Notes under the pieces: generated by a model | The model's input: the letters and a program-made list of their open reading frames with translations, nothing else | Told to the model about the DNA's origin: nothing | Database searches by the model: none | Position numbers and translations under genes: made by a program | DNA from: Hyphomicrobium album | GTDB lineage: Bacteria > Pseudomonadota > Alphaproteobacteria > Rhizobiales > Hyphomicrobiaceae | NCBI RefSeq assembly: GCF_009708035.1 | Contig: NZ_WMBQ01000001.1 | Span: 1,674,001 to 1,738,000 of the forward strand | DNA: 64,000 nt | Direction of reading: 5' to 3' | In this document: piece by piece, positions 52,288 through 60,328 of the stretch | Numbering within the stretch: the stretch's first letter is position 1 | Layout: every line of letters starts with the position of its first letter

Positions 52288-52902
52288 TTAGTGCGCTGTG
52301 CGATCTTCAAACGGCGCGGTCGAGAGCCAGCGAAATTCCGTCGGCCCGGTATGCGCATGATCCCAGATGACCCAGACATAGCGGTGATCGGTTGTGCGGC
52401 GCGTTGCCAGAGCCGGGTTTCCGCAGGGCCAGCACGTGCAATCGTCCACGGCGTAGATCGTGCTGGGTGGATTGCGGATAAAGCTTTCATGTCGCTTCGG
52501 ATGGCAGAGCGAGGCGATATTCAACAGCATGGCCACGCGCCCGCCCGTCTCGCGCGTGAACCGCAGGGCTTGCCGTACAAACTGGTCGGCAAGGCCGGAC
52601 CCGTAAGGCGGGTTGGTCACGATGTTGCGGGCGTAGACGCGCTCGGCTTTGAGAAAGTCATAGCCGGGATTGCCATAGCCCCAATCGGTGATGTCGGTCG
52701 CGATGACATTGTACCCGGCGCGCACAAGCTCCTTGGCGATGGCACCATCACCGCAGGCGGGTTCCCAGATATCGCCCTCGAAGCTCTCGACGGACAGCAA
52801 GGCCCGGATGGCGCTCGGCGGGGTGGGGTAAAACTCAAAGGGTGCCCGGTATGCGCCGCCGTAATCGCGGCGGCTGGTTCTGGAATAAAAGGTGGTGCCC
52901 AT
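52288..52902 (-). CDS. N6-adenine DNA methyltransferase-like protein
   Basis: A 204-residue class I methyltransferase. Motif I-like IWEPACGDGAIAKEL (SAM binding) precedes motif IV NIVTNPPYGS (catalytic NPPY of N6-adenine enzymes), giving the alpha/gamma order of phage-like enzymes. It resembles small stand-alone methyltransferases of phages and islands. No restriction endonuclease is adjacent. It is upstream of the 94-residue protein and recombinase on the same strand. Confidence 0.82.
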   Translation of the reverse strand: MGTTFYSRTSRRDYGGAYRAPFEFYPTPPSAIRALLSVESFEGDIWEPACGDGAIAKELVRAGYNVIATDITDWGYGNPGYDFLKAERVYARNIVTNPPYGSGLADQFVRQALRFTRETGGRVAMLLNIASLCHPKRHESFIRNPPSTIYAVDDCTCWPCGNPALATRRTTDHRYVWVIWDHAHTGPTEFRWLSTAPFEDRTAH

Positions 52903-53294
52903 AAAATCTCCTTCGGCTTCTTCCCTTTCAAAATTGAAAGAGGGGTTCGCATGAACCCTTGGCCCTCGCCGAGAGCAGGTAGGTTGGGTAGGTGCGGCTT
53001 GTCGGCATGACCGGGCTGCAGATCCGCGCGGGGCACACTTGCCCTGCGCCGGGATGCGGCCCTGTCAGTGCGCGGAGAAGACGTACCAAGGGAGGGAGGC
53101 GGGCCGCCTCCCTATCCCTTCACTGCGCGTCAGGGATGGAAGCCCGAAGGGCCGGGACAAGCGCAGCGCAGGCCCGGTTCACGACAGCCCGCCGCTGGCT
53201 GAAGGACAGCGGGACGCCCAGCATAACATTTTCCAGAATATGCATATTTATGTTGTGTATTGCATTTTTTACCTCTCTCGTGCATATTCATGCA
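52903..53294. other. promoter region of the AAA ATPase/protease module
   Basis: About 390 bases between two divergent genes. The last 75 bases are AT-rich and hold two palindromes: AATATGCATATT (53238-53249) and TGCAT-ATTC-ATGCA (53281-53294), the second ending one base before the ATPase ATG. These look like operators. The rest is GC-rich without an obvious gene. Confidence 0.5.
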
Positions 53295-54566
53295 ATGACA
53301 CGCAACCTTCAGGTCCACGCCGCGATGGAGCATTTCGATATAGTTCTTGCCCTCGTCCGGGCAGCCCTCGAATCGCGCAGTCCGCGTGCATCGCATCAGG
53401 TGGAGCGGCTTCGCGACGCCATCGCCGCCACGAATAAGGATCAGGCAGCCAAGCTCAGTCGGCTTCTCTCAGCGACCGAGCGTAAGCAGGATCTCGAGCC
53501 GCTTTCGATCGACGAGATGCGCGCGAGCGCCAAATTGGCGCGTGGATATCTGCCGGGCGAGATCCTGACAAAGAACACTGCCGTTCCGCGCGACAAGGAA
53601 ACGTCTGCACCCCTCGTACGCATTCGCTTCCCCGACGAGGCTCGCACAGTTGCTCCAGTTCTGGTTCCAGCGATGCAGGAGGCGATCGCTGACCTGCTGC
53701 ATGAATGGAATCGCCTTGATCAATTGCAGCGGTACGGCGCAATCCCAAACACGAGATGCCTTCTCTACGGCCCTCCGGGAGTAGGTAAGACGGAACTCGC
53801 GCGGTACATCGCGCGGCAAGTCGATCTGCCCTGTGTGGAGGTCCGCCTTGACGGACTTGTATCTTCGTTTCTGGGAACCACGGCACGTAACATCGGGGCG
53901 CTGTTTGAATTTGCCAATCGCTATCGCTGCGTCCTCTTCCTTGACGAATTTGATGCTATCGCCAAAGCGCGGGACGATATCCATGAGCTTGGCGAGATCA
54001 AGCGCGTCGTCAACACTCTGCTGCAGTGTCTGGATGACCGCGAAGGCAAGGGCTTCACTTTAGCGGCGACCAATCACGAGCACCTGCTCGATAGCGCAGT
54101 TTGGCGCAGATTCGATGCGCGGATCGAAGTCCCGAAACCGGATGAGGACGCGCGGGCAAGGCTGATTACACGCTTCTTCCCTCCCCTAGATCTCTCCAAG
54201 GAAGCGATCGTTTTTCTGATTTGGCTCACGCAGGGACTAAGCGGAGCTGACATCGCGGGCATGGCCAGAACTGTAAAGCGTCATCTTGCCCTCCACTCGG
54301 ACGGCGCTGACGGCGCTGTGCGCCCGGACGAATTACTCGCAGCGCTTCGTCGCTTCGTAGTTCTCAATACACGGCAGTTTGCTCCGGATCAGGTCGGTGC
54401 GGTCACAGGTCCCCGCACCGCGCTAACTGCGGCGCTTGAGGTTGCAGGTCTCAACCAGATCCAGTGCGCCGAGTTCCTTGGTGTTTCCCAGAGCACCGTA
54501 TCGCGTTCCTCACGCAAGTCTCCACGTCAAGGAACCAAGCAGGAGAAGGCGAATGGACACGAATAA
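53295..54566 (+). CDS. ietA: AAA ATPase of an IetAS-like module
   Basis: A 423-residue AAA+ ATPase. Helical N-terminal domain (1-90), Walker A GPPGVGKT (159-166), Walker B VLFLDEFD (213-220), sensor-1 Asn in LAATNHEH and arginine finger RRFD (271-274). The C terminus has a helix-turn-helix-like segment NQIQCAEFLGVSQSTVSR (387-404). Paired with a subtilisin-like protease it matches IetA of the IetAS system known from Ti plasmid stability and anti-phage work. The start could also be 53325. Confidence 0.8.
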   Translation: MTRNLQVHAAMEHFDIVLALVRAALESRSPRASHQVERLRDAIAATNKDQAAKLSRLLSATERKQDLEPLSIDEMRASAKLARGYLPGEILTKNTAVPRDKETSAPLVRIRFPDEARTVAPVLVPAMQEAIADLLHEWNRLDQLQRYGAIPNTRCLLYGPPGVGKTELARYIARQVDLPCVEVRLDGLVSSFLGTTARNIGALFEFANRYRCVLFLDEFDAIAKARDDIHELGEIKRVVNTLLQCLDDREGKGFTLAATNHEHLLDSAVWRRFDARIEVPKPDEDARARLITRFFPPLDLSKEAIVFLIWLTQGLSGADIAGMARTVKRHLALHSDGADGAVRPDELLAALRRFVVLNTRQFAPDQVGAVTGPRTALTAALEVAGLNQIQCAEFLGVSQSTVSRSSRKSPRQGTKQEKANGHE

Positions 54567-57132
54567 CCAACCCCTTCGCCCGGTGCAGGTCGTTCTCGAT
54601 GGCGACCGGTTCTTGAAAACGCCTGACAGGCCCCCCGGTGGCAGCCACAAGGACTTCTTTGCGGGAGATGACGTTGGATTCGCTCAGCATAAGAATCGCG
54701 TCCGCGCGGATCTCGAAGGGTTCGCCGAAACACTGCAAGAACGACGCGAGCCGGTCGGTTTCGTCCACGTTGACATGCGCGAGAGCGCACTCGCAAAAAG
54801 CCATCGCCCGCTGGATCGTCTCTTTAGCGCGTCGAATAAGTTTACCCTCGTCGGCGGGGACGCCGACGGTCAGCTCATCGTGCAAGGCACGCCGCGCGCG
54901 CTTAAGGAGTTATCCGATCTCATCGAAGAGAGGGCGGAGTCAACGCCTCGCATGGTCACCAATAAGAAGACCGGTCGTGAAGAGCCGAGGGCATCCGAAG
55001 TGCGCAGCGAACTGGGCGCGATCGGCGACTTGAGGCTGCATACCCGCGAGGATCGTCTAAAATTCGATCCCGATCAGGCGCTCGCAATACTGCGGCAGCC
55101 GAATGTGATCGGCTCTTATATTATCGACCTTTTTCGTCTTGATCCTTCGCTCTTGAGCTCCGGGGCAGTCACCAAGACAATACGGGCCCTGCTCGGGGCA
55201 CTTTCGGCGGTACCGGGCGGCATGATCGTTCGGCCCGTGCTACCAGAGCCGCTTAGGGATCGCCTATTCCAGCCTACGCTTGCACTGTCAGTTCGGCTGT
55301 TGAGCAATCCGTCGCGCAGGGTGCTTCAATTGCCAAGGGAGCTTGAGGCCGCGATCGCTGAGGCGGGTGCGCCTGCTTTCGAAGGTATCCAACTGACCGC
55401 TGCGGAGGCCGCTGCCGATCTGGACCCGGCCCGGCATCGAAAACTACTGAATGCGCTTGCCGAGCAAACGCTCGTCCGTTCGATTGAAATGCCATTCGTC
55501 GTCGATGAGGGCACTTCCCCAAGTATTCCCCTCGGGGCGAAAGCAAGCCTTTCATTGCCCGCAGCCGATTTCGATCACCCAATTTTGGGCGTAGTCGACG
55601 GCGGTATAGCGGCATTGCCCGCCCTTACCCCTTGGATTGCGGGGACGTTGGGCCTTGTCCCGGAGGCCGAACGTAATGTGAGCCATGGCACTTTCATCGC
55701 GGGACTTGCGGCAGGCGCATACCAGCTCAATCCCCATTTGGCAGACTACGTCGAGGCGCAAGGCGTCAAGCTGTACGATCTTGATATCTTTCCGCGCCGC
55801 GATCTGCGAAGCACGTATTATATCGATCACCACGCCTTCCTCGACCAGCTCGATACCTGCATCGAGAAGGCTCGATCAAAGCACGGCGTCAGGGTCTTCA
55901 ACTTCTCCTTCGCCTGTGGCGGACCCCAGCCCGGCAGCTATACCGTGTACGCCGAGGGCTTCGACGCGATCGCCCGCAAGCACGATGTGATTTTCGTTAT
56001 CTCGGCTGGCAACCTCACTGGGGCAGATACGCGCCCTCCTTGGCCTGCCGATGCAGGAGCTGCCGTCCAAATGCTGGCCGGGCAATCCCAGCCTCAATCC
56101 ATTACCCCGCCCGGCGAAGCGTTTCATGGGCTGACTGTCGGAGCCGTCAATCCGCCGGGTTTTGCCGATCATCCTGTCCTTCTGCCCACAACATACACCC
56201 GTCGCGGCCCCGGCACAGGCTACTCCCGTAAGCCCGATCTTGCACATATCGGTGGGGTAACGCCTGATACTGCCACCGGCAACCGCACTGGCCTGTCATC
56301 TCTCGCACCCGATGGCACGGTGTGCGATAGCCTTGGAACCAGCTACGCTGCGCCGCTCGTCGGAGTAACGCTCGCAACGCTTGATCAGCGCCTGCTTCGG
56401 CGCGCAAGCCGAGAATTGTTGCACGCCCTCATGATCCATCAAGCGAGGCGGGAACACTCCTTGACGGGGAAACAGCTCTCCCACATCGCCCCCGAATTCG
56501 TCGGCTACGGCGTTCCGCCGCGTGCCGATGCCATGCTTGTTGACGACCCCAGCGCGATCACAATCGTCTTTGACCAAGTACTCCCGGCAGGGCGCATCCT
56601 CGAGTTTGATTTCTCATGGCCCCAGAGCCTTGTCACACCGGCAGCCGCGTGCAGGGGCGCGGTCGATCTCACGGTTGTTTACACGCCCCCAATCGACCGT
56701 GCGTTTAACGACGAGGCGCTGCGGGTGGAGCTTGATGCCCACTTAAGACAGCAGGTGATTGATCCGGATACGGGCGAGATTTCGTGGGCAGGTCAGCTTG
56801 ATGCCGATGGCACCTCGACGCTGCAGGGCATGCTCAAGCGCGAAAAGGAGATGCTCCGCAACGGAGTTAAATGGTCTCCGGTCAAGCGCCTGCACGCAGC
56901 GATGCCAAAGGGCCGGGGGGCAAGTTCAGACTGGAAGCTTGTGGTCGAACCGCTCGTGCGCAAAGGCGATGTTTTCCCGGGGACAGGAGTGAAGTTCGCC
57001 GCGTTGCTGACGATCCGGGATATTGCAGGCATGGCTCCGGTCCATGATGAAATGCGCAATCACCTTGTGAACCGTGGCATAAGCCTCGCTGACATTCAGG
57101 TTGCCGCACGCGTCCGCCAAGTTGCGGCGTGA
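54553..57132 (+). CDS. ietS: subtilisin-like (S8) serine protease of an IetAS-like module
   Basis: An 859-residue protein with a 330-residue N-terminal region, then an S8 protease domain. Asp349 lies in VVDGGI, His378 in VSHGTF, the oxyanion Asn487 in ISAGNL and Ser597 in LGTSYAAP. A beta-rich C-terminal domain follows. No signal peptide, so it acts in the cytoplasm. Its start overlaps the ATPase gene by 14 bases with AGGAGAAGG before it, so the pair is translationally coupled. In IetAS the protease is the likely toxic effector, restrained by the ATPase. Confidence 0.85.
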   Translation: MDTNNQPLRPVQVVLDGDRFLKTPDRPPGGSHKDFFAGDDVGFAQHKNRVRADLEGFAETLQERREPVGFVHVDMRESALAKSHRPLDRLFSASNKFTLVGGDADGQLIVQGTPRALKELSDLIEERAESTPRMVTNKKTGREEPRASEVRSELGAIGDLRLHTREDRLKFDPDQALAILRQPNVIGSYIIDLFRLDPSLLSSGAVTKTIRALLGALSAVPGGMIVRPVLPEPLRDRLFQPTLALSVRLLSNPSRRVLQLPRELEAAIAEAGAPAFEGIQLTAAEAAADLDPARHRKLLNALAEQTLVRSIEMPFVVDEGTSPSIPLGAKASLSLPAADFDHPILGVVDGGIAALPALTPWIAGTLGLVPEAERNVSHGTFIAGLAAGAYQLNPHLADYVEAQGVKLYDLDIFPRRDLRSTYYIDHHAFLDQLDTCIEKARSKHGVRVFNFSFACGGPQPGSYTVYAEGFDAIARKHDVIFVISAGNLTGADTRPPWPADAGAAVQMLAGQSQPQSITPPGEAFHGLTVGAVNPPGFADHPVLLPTTYTRRGPGTGYSRKPDLAHIGGVTPDTATGNRTGLSSLAPDGTVCDSLGTSYAAPLVGVTLATLDQRLLRRASRELLHALMIHQARREHSLTGKQLSHIAPEFVGYGVPPRADAMLVDDPSAITIVFDQVLPAGRILEFDFSWPQSLVTPAAACRGAVDLTVVYTPPIDRAFNDEALRVELDAHLRQQVIDPDTGEISWAGQLDADGTSTLQGMLKREKEMLRNGVKWSPVKRLHAAMPKGRGASSDWKLVVEPLVRKGDVFPGTGVKFAALLTIRDIAGMAPVHDEMRNHLVNRGISLADIQVAARVRQVAA

Positions 57133-57159
57133 CCGCGTCAAGCAGCTGAGCCTGCCGCC

Positions 57160-57386
57160 CTAAGCAGTGATCTCTGCAAATGACGTGCCCACTGACAAGA
57201 GAAACCAAGCACAATTGTCCACGACGACAGGATTGCCGAGGCGTTGGGGCCCTTCATGCGAGCAGGTGGCGTCGGGATCGATCTCAATGGCAGCCGCAAT
57301 CGTTGCCCTGCAGCTTGGAATCCGAGGGAAAGGTCCCCGCACCCGGCGAACAGGTCTAGGACGCGCGGCATCGCACCTAGGCGCAA
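57160..57386 (-). pseudogene. frameshifted remnant of a DNA cytosine-5 methyltransferase
   Basis: The N-terminal SAM-binding motif PRVLDLFAGCGDLSLGFQ is intact in one frame. A shift near 57300 moves the continuation, AAAIEIDPDATCSHE (motif II), to another frame, which then stops at 57160 without the catalytic PCQ motif. Only about 45 recognisable codons remain. It lies at the end of the ietAS module and shows that restriction-modification genes once occupied this spot. Confidence 0.65.
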
Positions 57387-57388
57387 CG

Positions 57389-57646
57389 CTAGCGACCCCG
57401 TTTTCCGGGACGCTGTGTGAGGGCGGAGCCAGCCGCAGACTTGGCGGCTTTGCTGGCGTTGGGACTGCTGAGGGTCCGCGCGGCTTTGGACGCGACCTTT
57501 GCGCCGGTCACCTCGGCGCTGCGCACTTGTGTCAGAGCCGATGCCGCGGCGGACTTGGCGGCCTTGCTTGCCGTGGCGCTTCGAAGCGTGCGCGATGCCG
57601 CTGAAGCAGCGGCCTTTCCCGTGCTCTCACCGCGTCTGGTGGCCAT
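57389..57646 (-). CDS. small basic Ala/Lys/Ser-rich repeat protein
   Basis: An 85-residue basic protein built from two imperfect copies of a roughly 22-residue unit, RTLRSATASKAAKSAAASAL and RTLSSPNASKAAKSAAGSAL, each followed by TQ. It resembles histone H1-like tails in composition. A GGAG ribosome site precedes the ATG at 57646. Small proteins with this ASKAAKSxAxSALxQ repeat occur in many bacterial accessory regions without known function. DNA binding is a guess. Confidence 0.6.
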   Translation of the reverse strand: MATRRGESTGKAAASAASRTLRSATASKAAKSAAASALTQVRSAEVTGAKVASKAARTLSSPNASKAAKSAAGSALTQRPGKRGR

Positions 57647-57961
57647 GATCAATCTCCGTCGAAGTTCGCTTGACGGAACATATGCGCCGATTCGTGCCCG
57701 TTGTGGATTCGTTTTGTTCTGGTGCCCGCTTGGCCGGGGGGATGCAACGGGGGCCGCGCAGCGGGCCCCCTTGCCGAGGAGGCCGCAGCCGACGAAGAAG
57801 ATGGTGCTGTCATACAGCACACATCTTGCGGAACGCACTATCACCTTCCTGTATGTTCCGGAGAGGGGACACAGTTCAGCCATCGCACTTCGACGTGGAG
57901 TAGCCGCCGCCTGCTCGTGATTTCCCGCGTTTGCCTTGTGCATCGCAGCGGTATGGCGAAG
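57647..57961. other. gap downstream of the protease-nuclease gene
   Basis: About 315 bases between two minus-strand genes. Short frames occur but none has family character or a good ribosome site. I see no hairpin with a T-run, so read-through from the protease-nuclease operon into the basic repeat protein is possible. Confidence 0.35.
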
Positions 57962-60271
57962 CTATTTGGGTGCCGCGGCCTTAGCAGTTTTGCTGGCAAC
58001 AAGCTTCGAGCCATCTTGCTGTCTTGGCCACTCTTGCGGAGTCGCATTTGCCCGGCCGAGCGATTCTTTGCCGTTCCGAAGTTTTCTGCGTACGCCTCGA
58101 ATTTCACTTCCATCGACAATGTCGATTCTCTCCCCTGATCCCTTGAGGGGATCGGCAGCGTGCAGGGCATCGTCGAAGGACACGCCCGTCAACTCGGTAA
58201 GGCGTTGCAGGGAGACCTGATGTTGCCTGAAACGGCCCGGCTGGAAGACCTCGATGCCGAAGCGTTCCACGACGTCGGCCTGGCTGAGCAGAAAGCCGTA
58301 GGCGCGAAGCACGCGCATGCCGTCAATTTGCGGGGCAACGACGACGACCTTCCAGAAATTTAGCGGGTACTGAATGGCTCCGGCGCCGAAGTCAGCAGAT
58401 GGATCACGTTTGTCGAGAACCGGACCGGCCAAGATGCAGGCTTTTGTGTCCTCGTCTCCTAGGCCCTTCTGGACGTAATTCTCGAAGTCGCCCCACAGGC
58501 CTTTCATGCCGCGGTACGCCGCGTCGTTGCGCGCGGGGTTCGACTGGTTGAATGCCTCATGCTGCGGTGTGCAGTTGGTCCAATGAAACGTATCGGAATT
58601 TGCGAACTCGATCTCCGTCTCGTCGTCTCCCCAGGCATTGTCCTCGCGGCGAACGATGTGCCCACGATCAATGTTGCCTGCTGGCTTGTAGAATTCGCTG
58701 TCAAAAATCTGCGCCGCGGCAGGTATGCGGGGGTCGGGCACCCACTTGTCAGACCCGAAAGATTTGCGGTCCCCTTTGTGCTTTCGCTCGGGGGCGTAGT
58801 CGACGTTCGCGGCGGACCACATCTGCAGTCGGCGACGTTCATTCATCGCGAGCTCGAAATGGTGATACTTGAGAACGAGGGGCTTGCCTTTCCTGTCGGT
58901 CAGGATCTCATCCAGCCGCTCGCTGACGACGTTAGGCGCCGGTACTTGGAGGTCCGGATTGTCCGCATCGAGAAACGTCGGGTCGTAGCCCTCCCGGTTC
59001 TGATAGTCGCGGTCAAAGCGGATGGGCGCCTCCACAGCGATCAGCTTTTGAGCATCGGTGGCAACCTGCTGGACGGAAGAGACCGGAGCCGCCTGCGAAG
59101 CGGCGTATACATGAATGTTTACTGGGCCGCTGAAGGTGAATTGATTGGGAGCCATCGTGCTTACTCCAAGTCGGGTGAAACTATCGGATGCAATGACGTT
59201 GGGTGGAGGCGCGGCGGTTGCACCCTGCAAGCTTAGAAGATCGTCCACGGGATCAGTCGTGGTCTTTAAGAGGTCGCCCAACATTTCCTGCTGAGCCAGG
59301 TTATCCAGTTGCAGGCCGGCGAGGAATTTGACGATGGCGCTGATGCGAGTTCCCTCATTGGCGATCCAATGAACCTTGTCGTCAGGCATCCCTTCCTCCC
59401 AGAATCCACCGTCGACAGCGACAACGCGCCCGTCCCGGTACTCCGGAATGGAAGCGTGGTGCAGGGCGACCAGCTCCCAGCTCTTGCTGAAGGCGGGGGA
59501 GCCCGAAGATCCCTCAAGCGTGTCCGTCTCGTAGTGGAGAAAGCCTGCAGCAAGAATATCAACGAGCCTGTTGTGAGCGACGGCATACTGCTTGGGACCG
59601 CCTTCCGGATGTTGAATGATATTGACGGGCTGGCCGATCAGAATCTTGGACGTCGCTTCGATAAGCGTGATCGACCCATATTCCGATAGGGAGTGGCCAT
59701 CGACGCTGCGCGGCTTGACGGCAACGAGAGCAACGTCCAGCGCCTCATCGGCAACATAAAAGGCGTCGGGATCGATCTCAAAAGTGACACCCGTCTCAAT
59801 ACCCCGCTCGGAGCGTTCGAACAGGAAGTTGGCGCCCGTTCCATGCGCGGCAGAACGTGAGGGAAAGACGTGGTGATTGGTCATCAACAGCTGCGGGCTC
59901 GCCAGAAACGCCGTGGCTATGCCTTCCGCCTGCGTGCCATCGCCGCCCAGCAACACGACACGCGCAACAGGCCGTCCCGCCTTGCGCGCCGTTTCGTTCT
60001 CCGGAAAGGAAACGATATCAAGCGTGGGGCCGATTTTTCGTTCTATGCCGATCGGGAGGCGCCCTATCGCCCGTAGCTCGCGCGCCTGCGCCAGCGTCGC
60101 TTCGCGAAGTTGAAAGCGCGCGTTTCGCTGTGGTGAGTCGGCAGCCCCGATGCCGGCAGCCGCGACCTGCTGCTTGTTCTGCTCGCGCTGCTCAGTCCGC
60201 TCGATCCACCGGCCTAGAGCTGCCTGCTGAGCGGCTCGGCGAGCCTCCTTAAACCTTTCAAACTGTCCCAT
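57962..60271 (-). CDS. trypsin-like protease fused to DNA/RNA non-specific endonuclease
   Basis: A 769-residue two-enzyme fusion. Residues 60-290 form a V8/trypsin-like serine protease: His134 in TNHHVF, Asp179 in DEALDVALV and Ser256 in EGSSGSPAF. After a linker (about 330-450), residues 460-730 form a NUC1-type endonuclease with the DRGHIVRR motif (His538 general base) and the metal-ligand Asn575 in HEAFNQSN. A basic helical N terminus and no signal peptide place it in the cytoplasm. It starts 57 bases after the lipase gene, so one operon. Function is inferred as an effector; regulation unknown. Confidence 0.85.
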   Translation of the reverse strand: MGQFERFKEARRAAQQAALGRWIERTEQREQNKQQVAAAGIGAADSPQRNARFQLREATLAQARELRAIGRLPIGIERKIGPTLDIVSFPENETARKAGRPVARVVLLGGDGTQAEGIATAFLASPQLLMTNHHVFPSRSAAHGTGANFLFERSERGIETGVTFEIDPDAFYVADEALDVALVAVKPRSVDGHSLSEYGSITLIEATSKILIGQPVNIIQHPEGGPKQYAVAHNRLVDILAAGFLHYETDTLEGSSGSPAFSKSWELVALHHASIPEYRDGRVVAVDGGFWEEGMPDDKVHWIANEGTRISAIVKFLAGLQLDNLAQQEMLGDLLKTTTDPVDDLLSLQGATAAPPPNVIASDSFTRLGVSTMAPNQFTFSGPVNIHVYAASQAAPVSSVQQVATDAQKLIAVEAPIRFDRDYQNREGYDPTFLDADNPDLQVPAPNVVSERLDEILTDRKGKPLVLKYHHFELAMNERRRLQMWSAANVDYAPERKHKGDRKSFGSDKWVPDPRIPAAAQIFDSEFYKPAGNIDRGHIVRREDNAWGDDETEIEFANSDTFHWTNCTPQHEAFNQSNPARNDAAYRGMKGLWGDFENYVQKGLGDEDTKACILAGPVLDKRDPSADFGAGAIQYPLNFWKVVVVAPQIDGMRVLRAYGFLLSQADVVERFGIEVFQPGRFRQHQVSLQRLTELTGVSFDDALHAADPLKGSGERIDIVDGSEIRGVRRKLRNGKESLGRANATPQEWPRQQDGSKLVASKTAKAAAPK

Positions 60272-60328
60272 CGCTTGGTTCCTACGAATGATCGCAATCG
60301 CCGCGCACGGCTTGTTTCAAATGTCTCG

